DNA from: Planctomycetota bacterium
GTDB taxonomy: Bacteria > Planctomycetota > UBA1135 > UBA2386
Assembly: GCA_025459175.1 (NCBI GenBank)
Contig: JALORC010000061.1
Coordinates: 1 to 54,480, forward strand
Direction of reading: 5' to 3'
DNA length: 54,480 nucleotides
Both the position numbers and the translations under genes were made by a program. Of the stretch, positions 36,996 through 48,764 are shown one piece after another. Below the pieces are notes generated by a model that saw only the letters and a list, made by a program, of their open reading frames with translations, made no database searches and was not told the origin of the DNA. Numbering within the stretch: position 1 is the stretch's first letter; the number at the start of each line of letters is the position of its first letter.

Positions 36996-38636
36996 ATGCG
37001 CCACCGCGCCCTCGCCGTGCTGTCCGGGTTCCTGCTCGCCGCCGTCGCCACCGCGCAGGCACCGCCGGGCTACAAGACCTGGGAGAACAAGCTGCAGCGG
37101 GTCACGTTCTACTATCCGGTGGTGTTCCAGGAGCTGCCGCTGCCGCCGACCGAGCAGGTCCTGGTCGCCAAGTACGTGCTGAAGGACCAGCCCGAGGAGC
37201 TGAAGAAGATCGACGTGCGGATGTGGCGGCAGATGACGCCGTCGCTCGAGGTGTTCTGCTACGCGGCCACGGCGCCCGTGACCGGCGGCGCCGACGCGGC
37301 GGAGCCGGAGAAGGGGCCCGACACGCTGCGCGAGGCGATGGAGGAGCAGAACCGCGTGCACTCGTGGGACGACTTCGTGAAGCGCTTCGAGCAGTGGAGC
37401 CTGTTCGAGGACAGCAAGAAGCCCGGCCACTACGAGCTCGCCTGGAAGGGGGAATGGCGCTATCCGGTGGCGAAGCCGGTCGGCTACCTGATCAAGAAGC
37501 AGGACGGCGGCTCGGTCTACGGCGTCTACGGCTACTCGTACGACCTCGGCCAGAAGACGCTGCAGACCTGGGTCGGCAAGGTCGCGGCCGGCATGAAGCT
37601 CGCCGCCGAGAACCTCGGCGACAAGGCCGAGGCGGCGATCGACAAGCTCTACGCGAGCGGCAAGTTCCGCGACGTCGAGGGGCGCAAGAAGGCGCGCTCG
37701 GCGATGGCGAGCGGGTGGAAGGCGCTCGACACCGAGAACTACCTGATCGTGCACCACAGCAAGAACGAGGCGCTGATCAAGCGCATAGGTCGCGACATCG
37801 AGGCGATGCGGCTGCTGTACATCGAGCTGTTCCCGCCGAAGGGCCCGGTCGACAAGCTCAGCGTGGTGCGGGTGTGCCGGACCAAGGACGAGTACCACCA
37901 GTACGGCGGCCCGCCGAACAGCGGCGGCTTCTGGCACCCGGGCAACGAGGAACTCGTGTTCTACGACTACTCGTACACGATGAAGACGCTCGATGACGAC
38001 GTGCGCAAGCGCTACGACAAGGCGAAGGTCAAGCTGACCGACGACGACTCGCTGCTGGTGCTGTACCACGAGGCGTTCCACCAGTACATCCACTACGCGA
38101 TCGGCGAGTTCTCGCCGCACGACTGGTTCAACGAGGGCTACGGCGACTTCTTCTCCGGCGCGGTGGTCGGCGACAGCAGCGGCAAGGTGATGCGCATCGA
38201 GCCGAGTCCGTGGCGCATCCACGTCGTCAAGGACATGTGCGAGTTCGGCATCGGCTTCATCCCGCTGAAGGAGATCCTCGAGGCCGAGCGGGCGGTGTTC
38301 TACAACCCGGCGCGGGCCGGCCATTTCTATGCCGGCGCGTGGTCGTTCGTCTACTTCCTGAAGAACAGCAAGGAGGCCGCCGCGCACCCGCAGTGGTCGA
38401 AGCTGCTGCAGCTCTACTTCGATGGCGTGAAGGCCGCCTACGACAGGGAGCTGGCGAAGCTCGGCCCGGAGCCGGACCTCGGTCAGCGCCAGGTGGCGGG
38501 CTTCGCGGCTCGCAAGGCGGCGCTGCAGGCGATGCTGAAGGACCTCGACATGCCGGCGCTGCAGGCGGCGTGGAAGAAGTGGGTCGTCGAGATGAAGGAC
38601 CCGTGGCCGTCCCAGCGGCAGAAGCCGAAGAAGTGA
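36996..38636 (+). CDS. Secreted gluzincin-type zinc peptidase, DUF1570-like
   Basis: This 546-residue protein has a signal peptide (1-20, ending AVATAQ). The zinc motif HEAFH lies at 358-362 and the probable third ligand is Glu380 in 'WFNEGYGDFF', the gluzincin pattern seen in DUF1570 and related families. The N-terminal 200 residues are a separate alpha/beta domain. The segment before the active site contains 'LSVVRVCRTKDEYHQYGG' and 'FYDYSYTMK', also usual for DUF1570 proteins. It probably degrades or processes extracellular proteins. ATG 36996 is chosen because it directly precedes the signal peptide. Confidence 0.88.
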   Translation: MRHRALAVLSGFLLAAVATAQAPPGYKTWENKLQRVTFYYPVVFQELPLPPTEQVLVAKYVLKDQPEELKKIDVRMWRQMTPSLEVFCYAATAPVTGGADAAEPEKGPDTLREAMEEQNRVHSWDDFVKRFEQWSLFEDSKKPGHYELAWKGEWRYPVAKPVGYLIKKQDGGSVYGVYGYSYDLGQKTLQTWVGKVAAGMKLAAENLGDKAEAAIDKLYASGKFRDVEGRKKARSAMASGWKALDTENYLIVHHSKNEALIKRIGRDIEAMRLLYIELFPPKGPVDKLSVVRVCRTKDEYHQYGGPPNSGGFWHPGNEELVFYDYSYTMKTLDDDVRKRYDKAKVKLTDDDSLLVLYHEAFHQYIHYAIGEFSPHDWFNEGYGDFFSGAVVGDSSGKVMRIEPSPWRIHVVKDMCEFGIGFIPLKEILEAERAVFYNPARAGHFYAGAWSFVYFLKNSKEAAAHPQWSKLLQLYFDGVKAAYDRELAKLGPEPDLGQRQVAGFAARKAALQAMLKDLDMPALQAAWKKWVVEMKDPWPSQRQKPKK

Positions 38637-38694
38637 TGCCGCGGGGAGCCGGGGCTCGATCCTGGCCGCCCGGGCGCTAACCTCTCCGCCCGCC

Positions 38695-39573
38695 ATGGTG
38701 ATGCGCACCCTCAGCGACCCTGCCCGCGGACTCGGCTGGGGCACGTTCCTCTGCGGCTTCGTGCCGGGGTTGCTGCAGTACCGCCTCGGTCAGCTGCCGC
38801 GCGCGATCCTGGCCTTCGCCAGCTGCACGGCGCTGTTCTTCGTGGGCTGGCTGCTGGTGCGCGAACGGCTGTTCTACTGGGCGCTGCTGACCCCGGACTC
38901 GCCGCCGCCGCCGGCCAGCGGCAGCACGCCGCTGCGGACCATGGCGCAGTTCGGCTTCGTGGTGACCTTGCCGGAGATCATGAACCTGCCGGCCAACGCG
39001 ATCGGGGCGATCCTGGCGTGGGACGGCTCGCCGACCGGGGAGCGGCTGTGGCGGTTGCCGCGCTCGATGGAGCACCTCGGCGGCTTCCTGTCCGGCGCCT
39101 CGGGCATGCTGGCTGCGTTCTGGTCGGCCGCCGGCCACTGGGAGATGCGGCGCCGTCGCGATGGTGGCAACGACAGCCCGGCCCCGATCGCCGATCCGGC
39201 GCTGTGCGCCGGGCTCAGCTGGCTGGTGCCCGGGCTCGGCCACGTGCGCGCCGGCCAGAAGGACAAGGGCATGCTGCTCGGCGCCGCGGTGCTGATCGTG
39301 TTCGCGATGGGGCTGTTGTTCTCGCACGGCCACGCGGTCGACCGCGCCACCGCGTCGGTTTGGTGGATCGCGCAGAACTTGTGCGGCGGCGGCTCGCTGT
39401 TCGCGGCGCTGGTGACCGGGCCGCTGCGCATGGAGGCAGCGCCGATGCACCTCGATCTCGGCATCGTGTTGTGCACGGTCGCCGGCCTGATGAACCTGGT
39501 CGTCATGGTGGACGCGTTCACGGTCGCCGAACGTTCGGTGTTCCCGGTCCGCGCCTCGGAGGTGACATCGTGA
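38695..39573 (+). CDS. Multi-helix membrane protein, DUF6677-like
   Basis: This 292-residue protein has hydrophobic helices at about 13-31, 37-54, 85-108, 128-146, 165-178, 192-210, 225-245 and 255-275. Two similar motifs, 'CGFVPGLLQYRLGQLPRAIL' and 'SWLVPGLGHVRAGQKDKGML', repeat the 'PGlGq...g...kg' pattern of TM2/DUF6677-type proteins. The protein is thus a duplication of that small unit. Function is unknown. The stop overlaps the GTG start of the next small membrane gene (GTGA). Confidence 0.7.
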   Translation: MVMRTLSDPARGLGWGTFLCGFVPGLLQYRLGQLPRAILAFASCTALFFVGWLLVRERLFYWALLTPDSPPPPASGSTPLRTMAQFGFVVTLPEIMNLPANAIGAILAWDGSPTGERLWRLPRSMEHLGGFLSGASGMLAAFWSAAGHWEMRRRRDGGNDSPAPIADPALCAGLSWLVPGLGHVRAGQKDKGMLLGAAVLIVFAMGLLFSHGHAVDRATASVWWIAQNLCGGGSLFAALVTGPLRMEAAPMHLDLGIVLCTVAGLMNLVVMVDAFTVAERSVFPVRASEVTS

Positions 39574-39764
39574 GCCTGTTGTTCCGTTTCGCGGTGTTCG
39601 TGCCGGTGCTCTTCCTGATCGCGATCGTCGTCGTCGGGCAGCAGCACAGCACGGCGCAGGCGACCTTGCGCGCGGCATGGCCGCGCACGCTGCGCTGGCT
39701 GTGGATGTCGCTGCAGCTGGTCGCGATCATGGTCGGGCTCGAGCTGCTGTTCATCGGCTGGTAG
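39570..39764 (+). CDS. Small two-helix membrane protein
   Basis: This 64-residue protein starts at GTG 39570, overlapping the upstream stop by four bases. Hydrophobic helices lie at about 3-22 and 41-62, separated by 'QQHSTAQATLRAAWPRTLR'. It is co-transcribed with the DUF6677-like gene. Its end overlaps the 3' end of convergent dprA by 14 bases. No family is recognised. Confidence 0.6.
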   Translation: MSLLFRFAVFVPVLFLIAIVVVGQQHSTAQATLRAAWPRTLRWLWMSLQLVAIMVGLELLFIGW

Positions 39765-40905
39765 CCGAGGGCCCGGTGCCCCGGCTCTCGGGCTTCCCGG
39801 CGCCACGCCGCCAGAGATCGCCGGGCAGGCGCACGATCGCGCCGTCGCGTTCCAGCGTGAACATCGCGCGCACGAATGCCGGCCGCTCGAGGCCACTCTC
39901 GCGCTGCAGCAGGTCGGTCGGGCGCGGCCCGTCGCCGAGCAGTCGCAGCAGGCGCTCCTGGTCGGCGCCGAAGTGCAGCGCCAGCGCCACCTGCGGCGAA
40001 TTGCTCGCCCGCAGCCCGAGCGCCTGCAGCACGGTCTCGGTGTTCTCGATCGGCATCGCCCCTTCGGCCAGCAGCCGGTGGCAGCCCTGGCTGCGTTCGC
40101 TGCGCCACGGGCCCGGCAGCGCGAACACGTCGGTGCCGCACTCGGCACCGAAGCGGGCGGTGTGCAGCGCGCCGGACGACAGGCTCGCCTCGGCGACGAC
40201 GATCGCGCTGGCGCCGGCCGCCAGGATCCGGTTGCGGCGCACGAAGTGGCCGCGGCGGGCGCGGTGGCCGGGCGGCAGTTCGCTGACCAGGCATCCGCCG
40301 CCGCGCACGATGCGTTCGGCGAGGTCCTGGTGCTCGGGCGGGTAGATCGTGTCGAGGCCACCGGCCAGCACCGCGACCGTGGGCACTCCGGCGTCCGTGC
40401 AGGCAGTGTGGGCGATGCCGTCGATGCCGCGCGCGAGGCCGCTCCAGAGCGGCGTGCCGGCGCGGGCGAGGGCGGTGGCGAGCAGTTCGGCCGCTTCGGT
40501 GCCGTACGGCGTCGGCGTGCGGCTGCCGACGAACGCGACCGCCGGACCGCGCCCGAGCGCCGCCCTGTCGCCGCGCACGAACAGCACCAGCGGCCGCAGC
40601 GGCATGGCCCGCAGCCGTTCCGGGAAGTCCGGGGCCGCCGGTGTCAGCACGCCGAGCCCGAGGCGCGCTGCGCTCGCCGCGAGCGAGCGGGCCTCGGCGG
40701 CGAGGTCGGCGCGGCGCAGCCGGGCCGCCACGCGCGGCGGGATCTGCGGTGGTTCGGGCGGGGCCGACAGCCACGCCGCGGGGTCGAGGTCGGGCTGCAG
40801 CAGCGCCGTCACCGGCGTCTCACCGAACCCCTCCGCGATGGCCAGCATCAGGTAGGAATCGTGCACGTCCGTCAGTGGCACGCACGGCCGCCGCGGTGGC
40901 AGCAA
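39751..40905 (-). CDS. dprA: DNA-processing protein DprA
   Basis: This 384-residue protein has the Rossmann-like DprA domain with 'AFVGSRTPTPYG', 'SGLARGIDGIAH', 'VAVLAGGLDTIYPPEH', 'LVSELPPG' and 'FVRRNRILAAGASAIVV'. A C-terminal winged-helix domain (about 310-370, DprA_WH type) follows. It loads RecA onto incoming single-stranded DNA during natural transformation and, in other settings, on internal ssDNA. It lies 87 bases downstream of the clpC remnant on the same strand. Single-stranded DNA uptake by DprA would be compatible with cassette acquisition nearby, though this is only context. Confidence 0.95.
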   Translation of the reverse strand: MLPPRRPCVPLTDVHDSYLMLAIAEGFGETPVTALLQPDLDPAAWLSAPPEPPQIPPRVAARLRRADLAAEARSLAASAARLGLGVLTPAAPDFPERLRAMPLRPLVLFVRGDRAALGRGPAVAFVGSRTPTPYGTEAAELLATALARAGTPLWSGLARGIDGIAHTACTDAGVPTVAVLAGGLDTIYPPEHQDLAERIVRGGGCLVSELPPGHRARRGHFVRRNRILAAGASAIVVAEASLSSGALHTARFGAECGTDVFALPGPWRSERSQGCHRLLAEGAMPIENTETVLQALGLRASNSPQVALALHFGADQERLLRLLGDGPRPTDLLQRESGLERPAFVRAMFTLERDGAIVRLPGDLWRRGAGKPESRGTGPSATSR

Positions 40906-40992
40906 TTCCCCGAAAATGCGAACTGGCGCCGTGGTCCCCGAGGACCCGGCGCCAGTGGCGTGTCGCGCGCGGCGACGGCGATCGACGAGCGA

Positions 40993-43474
<2,482 letters not shown>

Positions 43475-43650
43475 GCGGGATGAACCTCGGGGACCCGTTG
43501 CTGTACCGGTCCTCTGATCGGATGCCAGCGGTATAGGATTTACCTGTCCTGTAGATCCAGCTCGGGTCTCGGGACGGCTGCGGAAATTCCCGCAGCGGCG
43601 CCGCTCGCGCCGCGCGCCGCCACCGCGCCGGTGGCAGCGGCGGCCGGGGC
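43475..43650 (-). promoter_or_regulatory. clpC upstream region with hairpins
   Basis: This 176-base gap between the mcsB stop and the clpC start holds a perfect inverted repeat GCTGCGG / CCGCAGC with a six-base AAATTC loop (43577-43596). A shorter one, CCACCG / CGGTGG, lies at 43620-43634. The second, just after the mcsB stop, may work as a transcription end, though no T-tract follows. The less GC-rich stretch at about 43530-43560 (minus strand GGTAAATCCTATACC) is the best candidate for a clpC promoter. No CIRCE or CtsR operator was recognised. Confidence 0.4.
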
Positions 43651-44724
43651 TCATTGGCGCAGGCCGAGCACTTCGCGCAGCAGCTGGGCGCGGCGCTGAT
43701 CGCGCTCTTCCGGTTTCAGCAGTTCGCGCGTGTGTCGTTGCAGGTGGCCGGGTTGCGACAGCAGCAGGGCGCGGTTGACGGCGGCGATGTCGAACTCGCT
43801 GACCAGCTCTTCCTCGACCCCGAAGCGCACCGCCGACAGGCAGCCGAGCGCCTCCTCACTGGTCAGGATCTGCGCCCGCTCGAGGGTGCCCAACGCCCGG
43901 TGGACCCGGTCCAGAGTGCGAATGCGGGCCGTGCGCTGCAGCAGCGCCGTGCGCACTTCGCGCTCCCATTGCACGATCCGACCGACGGCGAGCAGCACGT
44001 CGCTCTGGATCTGGCCTTCGTCGCGGCCGAGGGTGACCTGGTTGCTGACCTGGTAGAAGTCGCCGAGCGCCCGGCTGCCCTCGCCGTAGAGGCCGCGCAC
44101 GGCGAGGTGGATCTTCTGCGCCGCGTTGGTCGCCTTGTCGATGTCCTCCGACCACACCAGGCCCGGCAGGTGCAGCATCACCGACAGCCGCAGCCCGGTG
44201 CCGGTGTTGGTCGGGCAGCTGGTCAGGAAGCCGAACTCCTCCGACCACGCCATCGGCAGGCGCTGCATCAATGCGTCGTCGAGCCGTTCGGCGCGGCGCC
44301 AGGCGCCCTCCAGCTGCAGGCCGGCGGCGAACACCTGCACGCGCAGGTGATCCTCCTCGTTGATCATGATCGCGATGCTCTCGTCGGCGTCGACGGCGAC
44401 CCCGCTCGGGCGCTTGCCGTTGGCGAGCTCGCGGCTGATCAAGTGGCGTTCGACCAGCACCGTGCGGTCGAGTTCTTCGACCGGGCCGAGATCGGTGATC
44501 AGCAGCGGTCCGGGCAGCCCCGGCTGCTGCAGTCGCTTGACGACGAACTCGTACAGCTCCTTGGCCTCGGCGTCGCCGAGCCGGGGCGAGAACGGGTAGC
44601 CCTGCAGGTTGCGCGCGAGTCGGACCCGCGTGCAGATCGCGATGTCGGACTCCGGGCCGTTGCCGGCGAGCCAGGTTCCGGGCCGGAACTCGGGTTGCTT
44701 GTCGGGGCGGCGGGACTTGCTCAC
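43651..44724 (-). CDS. mcsB: Protein-arginine kinase McsB
   Basis: This 357-residue protein (GTG 44724) has the ATP:guanido phosphotransferase fold. 'ICTRVRLARNLQGYPF', 'IMINEEDHLRVQ' and the catalytic Cys in 'TSCPTNTGTGLRLSVMLHLPGL' are intact. 'IYQVSNQ'-type sequence (FYQVSNQVTLG) and the C-terminal 'RALLLSQPGHLQ' complete the family pattern. McsB phosphorylates arginines on damaged proteins, marking them for ClpC-ClpP. It is downstream of mcsA and upstream of clpC, the same order as in Firmicutes heat-shock operons, but without ctsR. The GTG start is chosen because upstream in-frame residues overlap mcsA and look non-coding. Confidence 0.95.
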   Translation of the reverse strand: MSKSRRPDKQPEFRPGTWLAGNGPESDIAICTRVRLARNLQGYPFSPRLGDAEAKELYEFVVKRLQQPGLPGPLLITDLGPVEELDRTVLVERHLISRELANGKRPSGVAVDADESIAIMINEEDHLRVQVFAAGLQLEGAWRRAERLDDALMQRLPMAWSEEFGFLTSCPTNTGTGLRLSVMLHLPGLVWSEDIDKATNAAQKIHLAVRGLYGEGSRALGDFYQVSNQVTLGRDEGQIQSDVLLAVGRIVQWEREVRTALLQRTARIRTLDRVHRALGTLERAQILTSEEALGCLSAVRFGVEEELVSEFDIAAVNRALLLSQPGHLQRHTRELLKPEERDQRRAQLLREVLGLRQ

Positions 44725-44800
44725 GGGCGGGCTCGCTGGCTGGAAGTGCGCTGGCTGAGGATGGGCTGGCCGAGGACGGTCTGGCAGAGGGCAGGCTGCA

Positions 44801-45310
44801 TCACGATGTCTCGCCGCGCTCGAGCTGGCGCAGTTCGTCGCGCAGGCGCGCGGCTTCCTCGTAGCGTTCGCCGCGCACCGCATCCTCGAGGCGGCGGCGG
44901 ACGTCGGTGAGCGTGCGCTGGTCGGCGGGGGCGGGTGGCTCGGGCACCACCGCCGGCAGCCGGCCGCGATGTGCTTGGGCTTCGTGGATGCGTTGCAGCA
45001 GCGGCATCAGCTCGCCGCGGAAGGACTCGTAGCAGCGCGGGCAACCGAGCCGCCCCTTGCTGCGGAAGTCGGCCGGCGACATGCCGCAGCCGGGGCAGAC
45101 TTCCTGCACCTTGCCGCGGCCGCGGCCGCCTTTCGCCGTCAGCAGGTCCTCGAGCAGTTCCGGCGGATACTTCGGCGTCTTCGGCGGGCCGATGCCGAGC
45201 AGTTCGGCACAGGCCTGGCAGACGTGCTGCGATCCGGTGACGGCCCCTTGCTCGAGGTCCATGATGACGATCGTCGCGATCGCCTTCTGGCAGGCCGTGC
45301 AGTAGTGCAT
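44801..45310 (-). CDS. mcsA: McsA-like zinc-finger protein with UvrB/UvrC motif
   Basis: This 169-residue protein has four CxxC pairs (CTAC, CQAC, CPGC, CPRC), forming two zinc sites. A C-terminal UVR motif follows ('LTDVRRRLEDAVRGERYEEAARLRDELRQLE', about 132-163). This is the McsA/YacH layout. McsA activates the arginine kinase McsB. It lies between murD and mcsB on the same strand, 11 bases after murD and 76 before mcsB. All Cys residues of the family appear kept. Confidence 0.92.
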   Translation of the reverse strand: MHYCTACQKAIATIVIMDLEQGAVTGSQHVCQACAELLGIGPPKTPKYPPELLEDLLTAKGGRGRGKVQEVCPGCGMSPADFRSKGRLGCPRCYESFRGELMPLLQRIHEAQAHRGRLPAVVPEPPAPADQRTLTDVRRRLEDAVRGERYEEAARLRDELRQLERGETS

Positions 45311-45321
45311 CGACGGCGATC

Positions 45322-46734
45322 CTAGCGAGCCGTCGTTGCGTCCGCACGCAACTCGGCGAGCAGCGCGTGGAACTCGAGCGCGCGGGCGCGGAAGTTCGGG
45401 TACTGATCGAACGACGCGAACGCCGGGCTCCACAGGATGGCGTCGCCGGGCGCCGCGGCCGCCAGCGCGTGCCGCAGCGCTTCGCGCAGCGTGGTCGCGA
45501 CCGTGGTCGGCACCGCGCCGGCGAGCGCCTGCGCCAGCGGCGCGGCCGCGGCCCCGAACAGGTGCGCGGAGGCGACCCGTTCGCGCACCGCGGCGGCGAC
45601 AGTCGCGTAGTCGCCGTCCTTGCTCTTGCCGCCGCCGAGCCAGTGCACGCGGCCGCGCAGCGACGCCAGCGCCGACCGCGTCGACTCGATCTCGGTCGAC
45701 ACGCCGTTGTCGTAGATCGACACGCCGCCGTGGTTGGCGACCAGCTGCAGCCGGAACGGCAGCGGCATCGCACTCGCGAGCGCGAGCCCGATGCCGTGTG
45801 GGGTGCCGCCGCACAGGCGCGCGGCGAGGCCGGCGGCAAGCGCGTTCTCGACCTGGAACGCGCCGAGCAGGCGCAGCGCGTCCTGGTGCACGAGCGGTTC
45901 GGCCGGGCCGCGATCGGTGCGCAGCGCGAGGTAGCCGTCGATGACGCCACCGCTGTGCGGGGCCGGGGCCGCGGTCGCCGTGTAGCGCAGCCGCAGCGCG
46001 GCCGGGCTCGGGTAGTCGCTGGCGACCGGGTCCTCAGCGGCGTGCACGACGAAGCCGCGGGCCACGGCGGCGAGCCGGGCCTTGGCCTGCTGGTAGGCCT
46101 GCAGCGAGCCGTGGCGATCGATGTGGTCCTTGCCGATCCGCGTGAACACGGCGCCGTGCACGCTGCGGTCCGGGCCGAGCCGTTCGAGCTGGAAGCTCGA
46201 GATCTCGAGCACCGCGATCTGGTCGGCGCGCCACTGGGCGACGTCGGCGAGCAGGCTGTGGCCGATGTTGCCGCCGAGCAGCGCCGGCACGCCGCACTGC
46301 TGCAGCGCGCGGTGCAACAGCGTCGACGTCGTCGACTTGCCGTTGGTGCCGGTCACCGCGACGACGCGGCCGGGGTAGGCGCCGAGGAACAGGTCGACTT
46401 CCTGCGTGATCGGCAGGCCGCGGCGGCGCGCCGCCTGCAGCAGCGGGTTGTCGTCCGGCACGCCCGGGTTGGCGACCATCAGGGCGATGCCGTCGAGCAG
46501 GCTCTCGTCCTCGCGCCCGAGCTGCCAGTCGAGCTCGCGCAGGTCGGCGAGTGCGGTGCTGACGGCTTGCAGGTCGGCGCCGGCACTGCGGTCGGCGATC
46601 CGCACGCGGTAGCCGGAACGGGCCAGGAACCGCACCGCTTCGCGGCCGCCACCGAAGCGCCCGAGGCCGTGCACCAGCACCATGGCGCCGGGTTCCGGCA
46701 GCGGCGCGTTCGCGTTCTTCGCGGGAGTGTTCAT
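45322..46734 (-). CDS. murD: UDP-N-acetylmuramoylalanine--D-glutamate ligase
   Basis: This 470-residue protein has an N-terminal domain 'VLVHGLGRFGGGREAVRFL'. The P-loop is VAVTGTNGKSTTSTLLH (about 126-142). Further Mur ligase motifs are 'LEISSFQLE', 'NALAAGLAA' and 'LGGGKSKDGDY'. Length and order match MurD rather than MurC, E or F ('GGNIG' after the P-loop and the typical 'SSFQLE'). It adds D-Glu to UDP-MurNAc-L-Ala in the cytoplasm, so the organism probably makes peptidoglycan. The start overlaps the stop of the upstream lipoprotein gene (ATGA). Confidence 0.93.
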   Translation of the reverse strand: MNTPAKNANAPLPEPGAMVLVHGLGRFGGGREAVRFLARSGYRVRIADRSAGADLQAVSTALADLRELDWQLGREDESLLDGIALMVANPGVPDDNPLLQAARRRGLPITQEVDLFLGAYPGRVVAVTGTNGKSTTSTLLHRALQQCGVPALLGGNIGHSLLADVAQWRADQIAVLEISSFQLERLGPDRSVHGAVFTRIGKDHIDRHGSLQAYQQAKARLAAVARGFVVHAAEDPVASDYPSPAALRLRYTATAAPAPHSGGVIDGYLALRTDRGPAEPLVHQDALRLLGAFQVENALAAGLAARLCGGTPHGIGLALASAMPLPFRLQLVANHGGVSIYDNGVSTEIESTRSALASLRGRVHWLGGGKSKDGDYATVAAAVRERVASAHLFGAAAAPLAQALAGAVPTTVATTLREALRHALAAAAPGDAILWSPAFASFDQYPNFRARALEFHALLAELRADATTAR

Positions 46735-47180
46735 CGCTGGATCCGTGCCTCGTCCGCGCGCTGCCGCACCGCGGCGAGCTCGCGGTCGGCCTCGGCGGTG
46801 GTCGCCAGTTCGGCCGCGTTCGACGGCGGCAGCGCGACCGCGGCGCGGGTCGCCGGCTGGCCGTGCAGCAGCCAGCTGCCGATCTCGAGCGGCAGGTCGA
46901 GCGGGAACCACAGCGGGGATGCCGGCGGCGCCACCACGACCGCGGCGCTGGCCGGGGCCAGCTTCCAGTCGGCATCGCCGTCGAGGTCCTTCGGCATCGC
47001 GTCCCAGCGGGTCGTGCCGTAGTAGCGGAAGGGCAGCGTGTGCACGCCGTCGTCGGCGGCCGGCAGGCGCACGCCGTCGACGAACACGGGGTGGGCGTCG
47101 GGGTTGTCGAGGTGCAGCGACGGGCCGTGGCAGGCGCCAGCGGCGATGGCTGCGAGCAGCAGGATTCGGATTTGGCGCAT
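46731..47180 (-). CDS. Small lipoprotein
   Basis: This protein of about 149 residues begins MRQIRILLLAAIAAGACHG, a signal peptide with lipobox AGAC, so it is lipid-anchored. The mature part carries 'NPDAHPVFVDGVRLPA', 'TLPFRYYGTTRWDAMPKD' and 'PLWFPLDLPLEIG'. A helical, Arg/Glu-rich tail follows. Proteins with 'F.Y.YYG' and 'P..FP.DL' patterns occur next to envelope genes, but no family name is secure. It is coupled to murD by an ATGA overlap, suggesting an envelope role. An ATG two codons earlier (47186) is also possible. Confidence 0.7.
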   Translation of the reverse strand: MRQIRILLLAAIAAGACHGPSLHLDNPDAHPVFVDGVRLPAADDGVHTLPFRYYGTTRWDAMPKDLDGDADWKLAPASAAVVVAPPASPLWFPLDLPLEIGSWLLHGQPATRAAVALPPSNAAELATTAEADRELAAVRQRADEARIQR

Positions 47181-47341
47181 CGGCACCTACGAGACGGCGC
47201 GCCGACGACGGCGCGCCAACGACGACGCCACGTGGCGGCTCTGATCCGCGGCAGGCACCGCGCCGTGCCGCAGCCACCGCCGCCGCCGGGCGCGCGACGG
47301 CACGCGCTCGGCGGCTGGCTCCAGCTTCCCGAGGGGAAAGC

Positions 47342-47431
<90 letters not shown>

Positions 47432-47533
47432 GGCGGCGGGCGAGCAGTAAAGCCGCTGGGCGTTGCCGGCGCAACTGGCTTCTCCAGGTTGTCGCGCGGC
47501 GCCCCTCGCCGCCGCCGCGCCCGGCGGCGCGCG

Positions 47534-48139
47534 CTAGTTCGAAACCTGCACGAGGTGCTCGTCGGAGAAGTAGAGGCGCAGATCGCTCGGGTCGATGCGC
47601 ACCGCTTGCGACGCCCACACCGAACCGAGGAAGGCCGGTGAGTTCGGCACGTCGACGGTCAGGAACCACCGATCGAAGCCGCCGGCGGGCACCTGCCCGC
47701 CGCCGCCGGTCTGCAGCGTCTGCGTCCAGGGGGCGGCCAGGATCACGGTGCCGAGCGGCGGCAGGAACAGGCGGTTGTGCAGCGGTGCTGCGAACGGCAG
47801 CTGCAGCGACGCGGCGGCGAACGGCGCCACCAGGAAGAACACCGGTGTGGTGCCGGCCTGGTGGTAGGTGGCCGGTTGGGTCGTCGGATGGATTGCCTCG
47901 CTCCACCACGCGATCGAGCCGCCGGGGACCACGCCGCCGATGCCGATGCTCGGGTTGGCGCCGTAGAACTGCGCGGCGCAGATCGCGCCGATGCGCTGAT
48001 CGCCGAGCGGGCCGCCGAGCTGGGTCTGATTCACGGTGCCGACGTTCGCCACCGCGCCGGTCGGCGGCGGCGACTGGGCCGCGAGCATGGCCACCGTCAG
48101 CAGGGTGGCGGGCAGGGAATGGCAGAGGGTGAGGTGCAT
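47534..48139 (-). CDS. Secreted protein of unknown family
   Basis: This 201-residue protein has a signal peptide (about 1-22, LLTVAMLAAQ) starting from ATG 48139. The mature part is beta-rich and Gly/Pro-rich. It contains 'GGVVPGGSIAWWSEAIHP', 'FLVAPFAAASLQLPFAAP' and 'GGFDRWFLTVDVPNSPAFLGSVWASQAV', the last resembling repeated C-terminal domains of planctomycete secreted proteins. No catalytic motif is seen. The start is chosen because the upstream in-frame extension is Arg-rich and lacks signal-peptide character. Confidence 0.75.
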   Translation of the reverse strand: MHLTLCHSLPATLLTVAMLAAQSPPPTGAVANVGTVNQTQLGGPLGDQRIGAICAAQFYGANPSIGIGGVVPGGSIAWWSEAIHPTTQPATYHQAGTTPVFFLVAPFAAASLQLPFAAPLHNRLFLPPLGTVILAAPWTQTLQTGGGGQVPAGGFDRWFLTVDVPNSPAFLGSVWASQAVRIDPSDLRLYFSDEHLVQVSN

Positions 48140-48316
48140 GGCAGGTCTCCCGTTCGCCGGTGTCGCCACCGGGTGTCGAGCAGTCTGTCGCGCTATCGAA
48201 CAGGTCACCCGGGAACCGCAGTGGCAGGCTCGTTCCGGGACCGCGGGGTCAATGTAGCGCTGGCGGCTGGAGCGGGGAGGCCCGGCGGGGCGGGCGCTGG
48301 CACCGGCGCTTCCGGC

Positions 48317-48628
48317 TCAGGCCCGGGTGGTCGGGGGCGGCGCGGCGCGGCTCGCGTCGCGTTCGATCAGCGCGTCGAGCAGTTCCTGCATCTGTTCGAA
48401 CAGGAACGAGTTGGCGTTGTGCGCCGAGTTCACCTGCTCGAGCCGGTAGTCGTGCATGATGCACAACGAACGGACCAGCTGGTCGACCACGGCGGCCGCG
48501 TCGAGGCCGCGCGGTTCGCTCGGGTGCACTTTCAGCAGCTGGTACAGCGCGTCCTTGGCGCGGTCGGCGATCAGGCCGCGGGCGGTGATCTGGAAGCTCG
48601 GGGTCGCGGCTGGCTCTGGGTGCACCAC
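48317..48628 (-). CDS. Small conserved-looking soluble protein
   Basis: This 103-residue protein has 'FQITARGLIADRAKDALYQLLKVHPSEPRG', then 'VVDQLVRSLCIMHDYRLEQVNSAHNANSFLFEQMQELLDALI'. The second half forms two amphipathic helices. The composition and clean hydrophobic spacing suggest a real protein. No family, signal peptide or membrane helix is recognised. It precedes the secreted-protein gene on the same strand at a distance of about 180 bases. Confidence 0.65.
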   Translation of the reverse strand: MVHPEPAATPSFQITARGLIADRAKDALYQLLKVHPSEPRGLDAAAVVDQLVRSLCIMHDYRLEQVNSAHNANSFLFEQMQELLDALIERDASRAAPPPTTRA

Positions 48629-48764
48629 GCGCCTGCATCGGCTTGGTGGGCGGGTGGGTGGAGTCGGGGGTGGTGGGGGCGATGGGGTGGGGTGTTCGGG
48701 GAGTCGGCTGGCAGCTGGGTGTCCTTGCTTCCTCTCACCACTTCCCCGAAGTCGTCAGACGAAA

